Shown piece after piece: positions 31,696 to 43,324 of a stretch of DNA of 64,000 nt; the stretch's first letter is position 1; each line of letters starts with the position of its first letter. The stretch lies in NCBI RefSeq assembly GCF_000340215.1, contig NW_006921532.1, forward strand, positions 3,919,126 through 3,983,125, read 5' to 3'. The position numbers were made by a program, and so were the translations under genes. A model generated the notes under the pieces. The model was not told the origin of the DNA, made no database searches, and saw nothing but the letters and a program-made list of their open reading frames with translations. Origin of the DNA: Pseudocercospora fijiensis CIRAD86 (Eukaryota; Ascomycota; Dothideomycetes; Mycosphaerellales; Mycosphaerellaceae).

Positions 31696-34373
31696 CTACG
31701 CGCCAGAGTCATGGGTATGGATGTTGTTATCCTGAGCGTAAGTTGCCCAGCCAGAGCAAGTATCATCCATCTGCTTCTTATTCTGAATCATACCCCCAAT
31801 TTCAGAGATACCCTCAATAATCTGCAATGCGAAACCCATCGCCACATGCCAACCAATATGGCAATGCAATAACCACGCTCCTGGGTTATCCGACTCATAG
31901 GCGAGCACAACGTAACCTCCAGCATTATTGACAGGATCCCACGGCATCATGACGACGTCCCGACGAGGAGGATTAACGGTATTGAGCACCACGGAGCTAT
32001 CATACAACCCCTTCCCTTGAGCCAGCACGAAAACATCATGCCCGTGAAGATGTATCGGATGAGGCAGCGGAACGGGAGAATCGATCAGCACATAAACCCA
32101 CTCCTTCAGCTTCGGGACCGTAATGGCCAAATTTCCAGAATACTCTGGCACACTCCCGTTTCGCAAGATTGCCGAAAGCGTCGGGTCGCCCCATTGGCTT
32201 TGGAACGTTGTGCCTGAGAGGGTCCATTTGTAGAGATTTGGGGTCGCGCCGTTGCCGGCTATGGCTACTGTTTCGTTGATTTCTTGGGTCTTGGGGCCGA
32301 CGGTGAGGGGCACGATTGGGACGAGGCTGGCGAGAGGTTCGTCGATGCATTCGTTGGTGTAGGTGTAGCCTGTGCTGGTTGGGGTGGCGAGGGGTCCATT
32401 GGCGGCAGCGCCGAAGTAGGAAACTATGCCTTTGATGTTGGTGCTGTGGGTGATTTTGGCACATGAGTCTTGGTTGTCTGCTCTCATCCAGTAGTTACCT
32501 GGAATTTGGTCGGCGGTCATGATGAGGTCGTATCGCTAGATCAGTCAGTGTTAGGGTAGTGTGGACTCTATCCGCGCGCGCGCAACATTACCTGTCCGAT
32601 ATTGATGTTGACGATGTTGGTCTCGTAGGGCTGGATGGGAACGAAGTCGGAGGCGATGACCTTGAACGTGTGTCCATCGACGTAGAACTTGAATGTTGAT
32701 TGAATAGCAGTATTCACCAGACGAAGACGGTACTTCTTGCCGAATCGCACATGCATGCGGAAGCGTTCGCCGGTCGCGTTGGCGGCGCCGCCAGTACCCT
32801 CCCAGATGTTCAAGCCATTGATCAGACCGGTGTCGAGCGTCCGTGGGCCGTGGTTCGGATCACTTGGGCCATTTCCCACGGTCTGAGCAGCTTGGTACAT
32901 CGAATTGACAGTCACATGAGACCAATCCTGAAGGAGAACGGTTTCTTCGTCATCGTAGTCGAGTGCAGCCGGGCCATGAATTACCATAGGGCCAAAGACA
33001 CCCTCGTAGGTTTGGATGGCGAAATGTGAGTGATACCATGAGGATCCGTAATTGGTCGCACGCCAAGTGTAGGTCATGCTCTCACCTGGCGCCAGAGCAC
33101 ACTGAGTGATCGACGGAACACCGTCCATTTCGTTGGTATAATTTTGGCGTATGCCGTGGAAATGGATTGAAGTGCCATTGTTCTGCATGGCATTTGTAAC
33201 ATGAACGATGACCGTGTCTCCCCAATTCGCCTCAATCTTTGGCCCAGGCATCTGTCCGTTGACAAGCAAAGCAAGTCGCTCGACGCCATCTGGGGCAATG
33301 GTGGTGTTGGTGATGACAAAGTTGTACTCTCGGGTTCGGCATGTAATAGGCATGACCTCGTAGTAATTATCGTGGATCGTATATCCACACCAGTTGTCCG
33401 GATCGTTGCCAGGCTGACCTTTGCAAGGAACGCAAGCCTCGGTTGAGGTTGGCTTTGCGGACATGCTTGAGCTCGGGGAGGCAGTGCCATAAGGATAAGA
33501 CTCGGTGGCATTACCAGCTGGGTAGGAGGGAACACCACCGTGGGACGTCGGAATTGGGTATGACTGCGCCTGGCTAGTCGATGGATTCGGTGTAGGAATG
33601 ATGTACGAGAGATAAGATGAACCCCATGGAACGGTAGTCCACTCTCCTGGCGTCGTTCCGTATCCTCCAGGACCATTATGATTTGCTGCATCAGTCGTGG
33701 CAGAGCTGCTCAGAGTGGAAGTGCAAAGCGTTTCAACGGTCGAAGTTGTCTCGTAGGTCTTGGTAACTGTGGTGTCTTCGTGCACTTCGGTTTTAGTGAT
33801 TGGCCACACGCTTGTGTATGTGGAGATGAAAGAGGTAACGATGGAGGAAGAGGAAACATAGCCAGCCGGGGCACCTTCGCCATGAGAGTGTGTCGATGTT
33901 GGAGTTGCTTCTGCTGGTGGAGTAAGGTAGGAAACGATCTTGGTCGTGCCGTGCTCGACATATGTTGCTGCCGTTGTTGGACAGTATGTTGTGTACACAG
34001 TCGTGAGGAGCGTCACAGTAGCGTCATATTCGTCCGGGTATCCAGGAGCGGTCACAGTCGAGGCAGACCGAGCAGGCAAGGAAGAAATAGATGCCGACTT
34101 GCTTGGGTAGCTGCGTGGTCCTGCTGGTGTGGTGAAAGAAGCGAAGGTGGTTGGAGACCAGGGAGAGAGTGTGTATGGCGAAGTGACAGTCTCAGACGTG
34201 CCCAAGCTGGCCGATTCTGTTTGATCAGAGGCGGAAGAAGAGGATGTGCATGTTGTGGCGCTGCTCGTCGTGCTCCAGCTGTTAGAGTACTGCTCAGGAG
34301 CATATCCATAGGCCGGTATGCCTGGCACAGCGGCAGCTCCTCCAGCGAGGAGCGAGCAGAGTGCGGTCCTCAT
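31696..34373 (-). CDS. Secreted laccase-type multicopper oxidase with 310-aa Ser/Thr-rich N-terminal extension
   Basis: Exons 34373-32592 and 32535-31696 give 873 aa. MRTALCSLLAGGAAAVPG is a signal peptide. Residues about 25-310 are Ser/Thr/Pro/Tyr-rich and likely O-glycosylated; a Cys pair (CVPCKGQ...NWCGY) near 314-329 starts the oxidase. Copper ligands of all four motifs are present: HFHG (about 404-407), WYHSHFA (446-452), HPIHLHGHD and LHCHIGWHVAMGF, which includes the T1 Cys. The axial position after WHVAM is non-Cys, as in laccases. The three cupredoxin domains are complete. Such enzymes oxidise phenols, with roles in melanin, detoxification or lignin-like substrates. The extension is about as long as an extra domain and is unusual for laccases of about 550-600 aa. 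Confidence 0.92.
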
Positions 34374-35268
34374 ACTCTTTGGGACTGTATGAAAGAAAAG
34401 AATGACAAGAAAATTGGGTGAATAGGAAGGACAGCAAGGCTCGTAAGGAGTGAAGCCTCCATGCTACAGTCGGTCTAAGCTGGCAAAACGTATTGTATGC
34501 CAGATCGCGTTGGTATGGCGCCAGTTGGTTTCGCTTAGACAGACTGTACAGATGTGCCGTCCTGGACACTCCACACTGGAACTGCGCAGATATATCATAT
34601 CTGCCACATGCCCACATGCTAGGTGATCGGCGGGTTCCTGCATTGTTGCACATGCTAATAAAATCAGCTGTTTCAAGCGATAACAATCTCTCTGATGCTT
34701 GTCACGTTGCACGCATTGTTACAGTAGATCTGTCGACTGCGCGAGACTAGAACTACTGTAGCGCCGTGATTTCCCCGGTCTTGGCTCCTCGCTAGACTTT
34801 CCCTCGAGCGCAGACGGATTCCCGACAACACGGTTCAGCATCACATTCACATCGTGTACTCCTGAACCACGCGGCTCCATACTGCTGTCCTCACACACCA
34901 GATACTGTGCTATCCGCGAGAACACGAGTACGAGCGGTGGACATGCGTCCAAGCCTTGCTGGAGCAACCCATCTTACGGCAGTCTCGGCCACGACGCCAG
35001 CACAATACATCGACAGTGAAGATTGGCCCTGCGCCTTCTCTAGTTCCATTAGCTAACAGTGTCGCGTACAGAATGTCCATATTGCCCCCTAAGGTCTGCA
35101 ACTCTAGAATGAACGAGCTTCCAGGTACACTGACTGCCGGAATGCCACAAACACACCTGGTAGTGTATTGCGTCTAGCAGGATCGTTTGATGGGCATGAG
35201 AGCCCGTGATGTCCTCCTTGTACCCGTAAGCCAGCTGTGTATAGTCTTGACTTCGTCCTTGGCCTGTA
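34374..35268. other. Intergenic region without recognised gene
   Basis: 895 bases between two minus-strand secreted-enzyme genes; the laccase promoter must be at its left end. Only short frames without domains are present. Confidence 0.35.
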
Positions 35269-36870
35269 CTACCATCGGGACTTAGTTTCGACCTCGCTGT
35301 GGAAATTGTCCGACTGTGTGACGGTCACGATATCCGTGGTAAACACGACCTCAGTTGTCACAATCGCTCCTGACGCTAGTGTTGCGGGAGAGGAGGTCGT
35401 TTCTGAAGCCGACATCGTCGAGCTGCTGATCGGCGTGGGCGAGGAGGTCGAGACTGCAAGAGGCATGGTGGAGCTTGTCGTGGTTGTTGTCGTAGATCGT
35501 CCCTGGGCGCCGCTCGCAGAAACGGAGGTGGAGCTCTCTGCAGGAGTGGCGGAGGAAAGGGAGCTCGATACAGGCGCGGTAGGTCCAGCCGTGGCCTGAA
35601 ATACCTTCAGATAGTTCACCTCCCAATAAGCATCAATGAAGGCTTGCGGGCTTGTGGCAACGAATGCGTTGCAGCTACTCCACTGGTTTGTAGCTGGAGA
35701 GTGTCAATTTGCAGCTACCACGTCTACGATGCCTGATATTGCATACCATTAAGGACCGGGCAGCCGGTGTTGGTGTTAAACGTTGGTCCGGCCCACTAGG
35801 CATTGTCAATTTGATGAAATAGCATTGAGAAATGCATGGAACACTCACTGTCCCGCAGAAGTCGATATTGAATCTAGAAGGTAGGACGCGGGAGGTCAGT
35901 AAAGTTTCTAGACTGTCGGCCAACACTTTCTTACACGAGGGAGGCATTTGTGAAATAGCTGTCGATGTTGCAACTGCCTTCATAATTCGCAGCTGGAAGA
36001 CCCTAGGGTGGATGAGTATATCTCGGGGCCAGGTCGGGCATCTCAAGTCTCGGAACTTACCCAGGTCGACGTGTCCGGGTTGATCGCTGTTACTGTGATA
36101 CTTAGTAGAGTAGCCATCTTAGACGGCTGATAATACTCACCAGAAGCTGGAATATTGTTGCGCGGAAAGAACCAAACCCGAATGGCTACAGATGTCCATT
36201 CCACGGCATATACACCACCGCCGTTGGAATTGAAGCCGGTGCCTACGGAGTTCGGCTGCGTTGGAGAGATGTTGCAGCCTTTGTAGCCCTCATCCTCTCC
36301 ACAATCATTCGTGAGCAGAGTGCCGGTCTGACCAGATCCAGCAATGGTACAATTCGGCGCGGTATGAAGGGCGATGAGGTTTGACGTGGCATCATTGGTG
36401 AATTCAATAACGTCCAGCTCCCCGTAAACAGGCCAGAGCAAAGGCCCGTTGCCGAGCATCCAGAACGCAGGCCAAATGCCACAGGTGCTGCTCGGCATGT
36501 GAGCCAGGTCGAGGATAAAGAGACCGCGAGTCCACGTCTGCTTCGAGGTAAGCCTGATGCTCTTTCGGCCTAGGTTGGCGAATGGATCAAGGACTTGTGT
36601 AGATTCGGCGCCGAATCTGACCAGATTGCCGGTGCTGTTGACCATGGCCAGGGACTCGGCGGTTGCGCGGTCAACGTAATGGACAAAGCCATAACTATGT
36701 TTCTATCAATGCAGATCCATCGGGCAGTCTAGGAGCACTTACGTTGGGTCCCAGCTGGACCAGAAGTCGAATTGGTCAAGGAAAGTAGGGCCGGAGAAGC
36801 TGGATTGTATAGCGTATTGGGTTGCTGAAGTCAGGATGGCACAATATACGATAAGGACGGTGATGAACAT
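35269..36870 (-). CDS. Secreted GH16-family (concanavalin-like) glucanase with Ser/Thr-rich tail
   Basis: Seven exons: 36870-36743, 36694-36141, 36086-36061, 36002-35935, 35873-35849, 35795-35747 and 35693-35269, for 424 aa. MFITVLIVYCAILTSATQ is the signal peptide. FLDQFDFWSSWDPTYGFVHY (exons 1/2), CGIWPAFWMLGNGPLLWP and the catalytic GELDVIEF (ExDxxE; both Glu near residues 135 and 140) identify GH16. GLPAANYEGSCNIDSYFTN, FNIDFCGT, WAGPTFNTNTGCP and AYWEVNYLKVFQ close the lectin fold; all need the small exons to be spliced as listed. Fungal enzymes of this type act on mixed beta-glucans, often wall glucan. The last 65 residues are Ser/Thr-rich without an obvious GPI-anchor tail. It is divergent from NMNAT. 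Confidence 0.9.
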
Positions 36871-37520
36871 GACGGCGGTCTTGGCGAAGGAATGGTGTTT
36901 GGTAATGAACGAAGCAGGCAACCATCGATCTCCTTGGAGCTGTGTAGCGAGCTAGCGTTGCAGGGTGAATGGTTGACGAAGGGGAAGGTTCTGTTGCTGG
37001 CAGAATTGGGAAAGGCGGAAGTCTGCATTTAGGAAGGAGCGGACTTGCCTTCAGAGTCGAGCGCGAGTACTGCCAAGATGCAGATGAATTTCGACGAGGA
37101 AGGAGATTGCGATGGCAGAATGGGATTCAGTGCTTCTCTACCTACTTGCGGAATTGTCCTTTCTACGCCGTGTCACCTGGATGTCAAGCGAAGGCAGCAC
37201 TGAAGAAGGCCATGTCTGCATGATGCGCAGGGTGGTGCAAAATATCATCGCGTCGCATGCTGCGGAAAGGGAGATGAAGTCAGCTGAGAGGCCCAGCCTT
37301 TTTTGGTAGTGAGAGCACGTGCCCGACTCCAGCCTCTTCGGCGGCCGTGTCCTTGTCTCTTCGATTGAACGACATCGGCCAAAAGTAACCCCGCGCAGTC
37401 GGTGATTATTGGAGATTGGTAATTCATCCTACACTCTAGCCTCTAGACTTCAGTCGTGGCTGTCCTCTCTGTCAGGCTGCGATTCCTCCGTCAGCCCATT
37501 TCTCTGGCCCGCCGGCGCCT

Positions 37521-37557
<37 letters not shown>

Positions 37558-37692
37558 GCTCGCCATCGCACATCGGATTGCCGACTCAACACCCCACCAT
37601 TTCCAGCCTCTTGCGCCGCTCATTCTCGCTCTGTGACTCTTCGGGGCCTACTGCAATACGACCACTGTACTCCACCGACGCCGCCGCCCCTC
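36871..37692. promoter_or_regulatory. Divergent promoter region (GH16 / NMNAT)
   Basis: 822 bases between two start codons; includes the CACCCT repeat listed separately. No gene recognised. Confidence 0.45.
37521..37556 (+). repeat. CACCCT hexamer, six perfect tandem copies
   Basis: Six uninterrupted CACCCT units lie 137 bp before the NMNAT start codon, presumably in promoter or 5' leader DNA. It differs from the fungal telomeric CCCTAA. Confidence 0.9.
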
Positions 37693-38592
37693 ATGGCCAA
37701 CGCAAGCAACATGACGCTTGAGAACTACGAGTTTCCTCATAGCCGCTTGCGACGGCGGATACAAGACCCTGAGCGGACCCCACTTGTGCTCATCGCTTGT
37801 GGCTCCTTCTCTCCCATCACCTTCCTCCACATGCGCATGTTCGAGATGGCTGCCGACTATGCTCGATTCAACACCCAATTCGAAGTCGTCGGCGCCTATC
37901 TGTCCTGTGTAGGAGACGCCTACAAAAAGACTGGTCTTGTCAAGGCGGAACACCGTATCAACATGTGTACCCTTGCCGTACAGCAAAGCAGCTGGATCAG
38001 CGTCGATCCCTGGGAGGCATTACACAGCGAGTATTTGGAGACGGCCAAGGTCTTGGATCATTTCGATCATGAAATAAACCAAGTGCTCGGAGGCGTGGAG
38101 ACCCCGGTCGGAAAGAAGAAATGTCGCATTGCACTTCTTGCTGGCGCCGACTTGATTCAGACAATGAGCACACCTGGTGTATGGGCTGACAAGGACATTG
38201 ACTACATCCTGCGCAACTTCGGTGCATTCATCGTCGAGGTGAGTCGCGCGGATGATCGTCGACCGGCATTTGAATACTGACAGCAGGCACAGCGAAGCGG
38301 GACAGATATCGATGAAGCATTGTCCACGCTCCAGAGCTGGAAGGACAACATCTGGGTCATCCAACAGCTTGTGCAAAACGATATCAGCTCGACCAAAATT
38401 CGACTGTTCCGGAGACGCGACATGTCAATCCGCTACTTGGTGCCGGAGCCAGTTGTGGACTACATTGAAGCTCACGGCCTCTATGATGAGGACGGGGTTG
38501 CTAGCTCGACGAGCGGGAAGGGCAAAGAACGGCAGCCAGGCGAAAGTGCCGGCGTAGCACCGCTGGCTAGCTCCAGTAACTCAAATCACTAG
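37693..38592 (+). CDS. NMA1: Nicotinamide/nicotinate mononucleotide adenylyltransferase
   Basis: Exons 37693-38238 and 38287-38592 give 283 aa. The enzyme joins NMN or NaMN with ATP to make NAD or NaAD, the common last-but-one step of NAD synthesis. The nucleotidyltransferase motif is IACGSFSPITFLHMRMFEMA (GSFxPxTxxHxR), and the second is ISSTKIRLFRR (ISxTxxR). ALLAGADLIQTMSTPGVW and IWVIQQLVQNDISS are also family hallmarks. The start MANASNMTLENYEFP was preferred over upstream in-frame codons because the family begins in this way. The intron ends CAGCAG (38281-38286), a NAGNAG tandem acceptor that could add one Gln. Confidence 0.95.
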
Positions 38593-39080
38593 GAGCGTAC
38601 CAGTGTCCACGAGGCATTTTCAGAAGGCGTGTACGTTTACGATACTTGTTGATCTTCAGGCGACGGCGTTTGGGCGTTGGAATAAGAACATGTTCACACA
38701 GACGCCGGTTGGATTATGGTAACAACCGTGCAGAAAGGAATGATGAATTGACGACGACCAGGGTCGTTAACGCGAGTGCGGCCCACGTGGTCTTGTAATC
38801 CTACCTCTATCATACAGATAAAGATGGCGGGAGCATGGCTTCAATCAAGTTGATGTCAGCCAGCAATTGGCCCACGCTTACATGGTACACATTAATTCGT
38901 CCGTTTCACGTTTCTTCGAGTCTTCAACAGTGATGCCAAAGATCCAGGCTCGGCTCGGCGTTACTGATGCTCGGGCTGAGGGACGGGCGAATCAATGCGG
39001 GGTGCAGTCCATTGATGTCATGGCCAAATTTATTTGAAGTGAAGCTGTGCTCGTCCATGCACTACACTGAACTTCATTCA
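38593..39080. other. Intergenic region without recognised gene
   Basis: 488 bases between two plus-strand genes, holding the NMNAT terminator and the glyoxalase promoter. No coding signal. Confidence 0.4.
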
Positions 39081-40269
39081 ATGCTTTCTGCTGCTCGAAG
39101 ATCACAACTCCTCAGCAGCCAGCTAAAACCAGCCCTACCACGAACATACGCCACGATGACCGACACGAGCAAGTACAAGTTCAACCATACGATGCTGCGG
39201 GTGAAAGACCCCAAGGCCAGCGTCAAATTTTATGAGCACTTGGGCATGAAGCAGGTGAACAAGTTTGAGTTTCCAGACAACAAGTTCGATCTTTACTTCA
39301 TGGCATATGACTCCCCGAAGTCTGTGTCGCACAATAACCAGTACGTTTGATGGAATCGGGCTAAGCGGTACTTCTGAGACAATGGCTGACCTTGTGTTCT
39401 TACCTCTTAGCTGGACTGATCGTGAGGGCCTTATTGAGATGACCCATAACTACGGAACCGAAAATGACCCCAACTACAAGCCTTGCAACGGCAACAAGGA
39501 TCACGGCAAGGGATTTGGACATGTTTGTGTCAGTGTAGACAACATCCAAGCGGCGTGCAAGAGATTGGAAGACGCAGGATACAAGTTTCAGAAGAGACTG
39601 AAAGACGGTCGCATGCACCACATCGCCTTCGCTCTCGATCCAGATGACTACTGGGTTGAGCTCATTGCGCAAAATGATGTCGAGAAATCCGAGAACATGA
39701 CCACCACGGATACTGCAACATACCGCATGAACCACACGATGATTCGCGTCAAGGATAAGGATGCTTCACTCAAGTTCTACCAGGAGACGATGGGAATGAC
39801 GTTCCTTCGAAGTTCCGAGAACAAAGACGCTAAGTTCAATCTGTACTTCCTCGGCTATGGAGATGCACCAAATGACGACATATCTGTAAATGGTGTGAAT
39901 CCGGTGGCAGACCGCGAAGGAATCCTCGAGCTGACTTGGAATTATGGCACTGAGAAGCAAGAGGGCAAGGTGTACCATGACGGCAACAGCGACCCGCAAG
40001 GTTTTGGACACATCTGCGTGTCTGTCGATGATCTGGACGAGGCCTGCAAGCGATTTGAACAGCAAGGTGTGGCATGGAAGAAGAGACTCACAGATGGTCG
40101 CATGAGGAACGTTGCATTCATACTCGACCCGGACGGATACTGGATAGAGGTAAGTGATCTCTATTGCCATTCGACTAGTATCTCTTGTATTGCAGTGAAT
40201 GCTGAAACAAATCTCCAGGTCATTCAGAACGAGAAGTTTAAGGCGGCACCGGAAAGCTACAACAAGTAA
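39081..40269 (+). CDS. GLO1: Glyoxalase I (lactoylglutathione lyase), two-domain, with mitochondrial presequence
   Basis: Exons 39081-39340, 39411-40149 and 40219-40269 give 349 aa. It isomerises the methylglyoxal-glutathione hemithioacetal to S-lactoylglutathione. Two tandem glyoxalase units are visible. The first has FNHTMLRVKDPKASVKFYEH, GLIEMTHNYGTE, GFGHVCVSVDNI and DPDDYWVELI. The second has MNHTMIRVKDKDASLKFYQE, GILELTWNYGTE, GFGHICVSVDDL and DPDGYWIEVIQ. These supply the metal ligands His/Gln and Glu in both halves, as in the yeast monomer. The first 25 residues (MLSAARRSQLLSSQLKPALP...) are Arg/Ser/Leu-rich without acids, like a mitochondrial presequence. A second ATG at 39156 (MTDTSKYKFNHTM) would give the cytosolic form. 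Confidence 0.95.
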
Positions 40270-41354
40270 TGCAAGATACCTGGCAACGAGGAGTACTCGC
40301 ATCAACGTCAGGTGCTTTGAGTGCTGAACACACAAATGCGTAGCCCGCTGCTATGTATGCACTTTCACAGGGCACAGTTAGCGAAACATCTTCAGCGCCG
40401 ACATTGAGCGCCTCTGCGCCAACCATAAAACGTCCGGAGACGTTATATTCCCCGATACTTCTACCCCGTTGAAGCGCAACCTTGAACGACGAGTCGCGCT
40501 TAGTAGTAAAGATGATGTGTCTAAAGTTCATTATACAGTAGTTCATCGTTGAGGCGGAACTGTGTACAGTGCGAATAATGCTGCAACATCAGACCCTCTC
40601 TAAAACCGAACACCAGCAATTACCCCTTCGGCGCAACGCATAGGATGACCGATTTCTGTCCACCGCCTAGCGAATTATCCCGATAATTGACGTGTGTTTG
40701 GGCAACGTAGTTCGTCTCTACCGTCCCCGCTCGGTTCTCGGCAATAAAGCAGTACTCCGTTATTCCAAGTATAATAGTACCCTATAAATGCTCACTTATA
40801 CTAGGAAGAACAGGTTAATTAGTAGGGGGTTCGCGGAGCGAGATATAGTATATAGCTCTATTCGAACTTCGAAGACGAGGTCCTTACCCTACCGGTACCC
40901 TTATAGTATTCGTAAACTATACTATATCCGAGTATAAGCCCGACGAGGTAGAGGAGTAGAGTAATCGTTCTGGATAGTACTGTAGCTAGACGTTAGCTGT
41001 CGTAGTAGGCGTTTTAGGTAGCCGATATAGTAATATTAGATATAGGGAATAAGAAACGCTAGAGAAGGCGACTCGGGCTAGTAATATTAAATACATACCT
41101 TTGCTTGTTCTATACTTAATACCCTCTTTTAAAGTTTCGGTACTATTATCTATACCTTATAGGAGAGCCTCCGAGCCCTACGACTGCTATTTTATTATTA
41201 AATAGGAGAAGTAAATTATGCCTATATAAGGTTGAAATTTACTACTCGGGCGGCGGCGGTCGCTAGCATTCGGTTCTCGAAAAAGAACGTGTATATATGT
41301 ACGTACAGTACGATCTGATGAAACGCTGAATTGCAACGTGCAAGGGAGGGCACA
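40270..41354. other. Convergent spacer containing RIP island 1
   Basis: About 1.1 kb between the stop codons of glyoxalase I and the P450. The left 470 bases look ordinary; the AT-rich island is listed separately. No gene recognised. Confidence 0.5.
40750..41310. repeat. RIP-mutated AT-rich relic 1
   Basis: Over 40801-41220 I count 2 CA and 7 TG dinucleotides but dozens of TA, while CG stays frequent. Removal of CpA and its complement TpG with gain of TpA, on both strands, is the signature of repeat-induced point mutation acting on CpA. The sequence has no open frame and is probably a degenerated transposon or duplicated segment; the family cannot be recognised. Boundaries are approximate. 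Confidence 0.82.
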
Positions 41355-43324
41355 TCACCACCCAGGAACCTCCTTCAAAGTGCACCATAAACCTCCTTTT
41401 GGCTTTGCTGTTATTCCTCCCTTGATTTCAAGCTCTCCCTTCGCCAAAGGACTTCCCTCTTCGAATGAAGTATCATATTTCCCAACCCACGCGGCAAGCA
41501 GGCACGCGAATTCCGCCACAGCAAATCTTTGTCCGATACATGAACGAGGACCATGCAGGAAAGCTTGAGCAGCGTCAGCGGATTGGTGGGAAGTTGAAAG
41601 GTGAAGGAGAAGGTATCTCTGGACTCACTTAGAAAAGCATAGTTTGAATCTGCTCCACCTTTCTGGTTCGCTTTGCCATCCGCGTTCAACCATCGTTCTG
41701 GCTTGAATTCTAGAGCATCCTCGCCCCATAAATGCTTCGAGGTATTGATGGCCCAGGGACAAAGGATGACTGTTGTGCCTTTGGGAATGAATTCGCCCTG
41801 GATGGTGGTGTCCTTATCTGCGACACGCATCGTCAAAGACACAGGCGCCCACAGTCTCAAGACCTCGGAGCAAACAGCTTGCAGGTAGTGACAGTCGTCA
41901 ATGTCACTTGCCTGGATTTCGCTTTCCAGATTGGGAATCTGCTTTCTGATATCTTCGCGAAGCTTGTCTTGGATCTTCTTGTCCTTGCATAAGAGGTAGA
42001 TGGCCCAGATCATTGCCGTGGCTGTGGTTTCATGGCCAGCGACGAGGAATGTCATCATTTGATTCACCAGATCTTCGTCCGAGAATCCACCTGACTCTAG
42101 CGCTACGGACAAGATATCAACTTCGCCCACGGCGCCTTTCTCAGACATGGCTTCTCGTTTCTTTGCAATCAGGTCGCGGCATGTCTGCTTGATGTATGAT
42201 GTTGCAGCGTCCAGTTCCTGGTTGCGTTTGATTGGCAGCCTCCGCATGATCCAAAACGGGATGAAAATTCCAAGGACTTGCAGAAGACGACCTGCGCGAC
42301 CTGGGTTGAAGATGGATTTGTAGGTTTGGTTCAGCTTGTTCCCTGGATCGTGAAGGGAATCGAAATCGCGCCCCATGCCACCTATGTCCAACGATTCGGT
42401 CTGGTCAGTAAACACCTCAGATAGTATGTGGAGGGTCGGTAAGATTGTTGGCATCACTCACTGAGGCCGATAATGTCTAGAGTGGCACGGCTCGCCCAAT
42501 TGCCTACATCTATGACACCACGTTCGTGTAGCTGCGCTGCTTTCTCGGCGTCCATGTTGTCGGTATCAGAAATGTGCTCCGCTGTTGTCGTTGATTCCTT
42601 AGAGGCAGTAGATAGAGACTTGGCCATCTCTTGACTCTTTTTCCAGAAGACTGGATAAATGTTCTTGACATGTCTAAAGCTGAATGCAGGGCTCAGATTC
42701 TTCCTCTGGATCTTGTGTTCTTCGCCTTCTGCAAGGAGAATGCCAATTCCAAGAATGCGTGCCAGACCGTGTCTAAAGTGCCAAGGCTTAACAAAGTCAC
42801 TAGAAGCGAAGGGAATGAGGGTCAGCATGTCTCTTGAAAGTAGATCTCGTAATAAGCCAAGGGTCAACGCCGCGAGTAGGCCTTTCTGTTCCAAGTCGAT
42901 ATCGATGCGCCGAGTTATGCCTTGCTCCCTTCAACACATTCACTTACTAATTCTTGGTCACGAGGACTTCGCTAAGAGCAGCAGGGGTGGTGATCAAAAC
43001 TCTTTCCTGAAACCAGACGCTGTATTTTATCAGTCCATGATTGGGAACATCTTGTGCCCAGTCTCGCATCGGTATTCCCGAAGGCTCCTTCATGATGCGC
43101 CTTGTCTGGCCCAGCAGAAAATGCGGGTTCGGGGCTTCTGGGAGATGGCGGATCTTGCTGAAGTATCGGGGATACACGAGGATCATGCATAGCGTGTAGG
43201 CAGCCCATTGTGCGAAGAAGAGCGCCGCTATGGAGGCAGGATAGCTGAGTGGAAAGGCGGCGAGTCTTTGCAGCAGGATGGTTGAGATGATTGCGACCGA
43301 CAGCTGCTGCTTGACGGGCGCCAT
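41355..43324 (-). CDS. Cytochrome P450 monooxygenase
   Basis: Exons 43324-42948, 42799-42462, 42381-41629 and 41563-41355 give 558 aa. The N-terminus is hydrophobic (two membrane-type segments within the first 55 residues), so ER anchoring is expected. P450 landmarks are the I-helix oxygen-binding AGHETTA, the K-helix EVLRLWAP (ExxR), PERW in FKPERWLN and the heme loop FLHGPRSCIGQRFA with the Cys ligand. The heme loop exists only after removing the 65-bp last intron; without that splice the frame runs on into nonsense. The 148-bp first intron joins VTKN to YDFVKPWHFRHGL. The resemblance is to broad fungal CYP52/CYP3-like hydroxylases; the substrate is unknown. The 3' end is about 50-100 bp from RIP island 1. 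Confidence 0.94.

Noticed and set aside
37521..37556. Telomeric repeat interpretation of the CACCCT array
   Set aside because: The unit is CACCCT, not the fungal CCCTAA/TTAGGG; it is short and internal, between two genes.
41411..41628. Unspliced P450 C-terminus ending at 41411
   Set aside because: It lacks the heme-binding Cys loop; removing the 65-bp intron 41628-41564 restores FLHGPRSCIGQRF.
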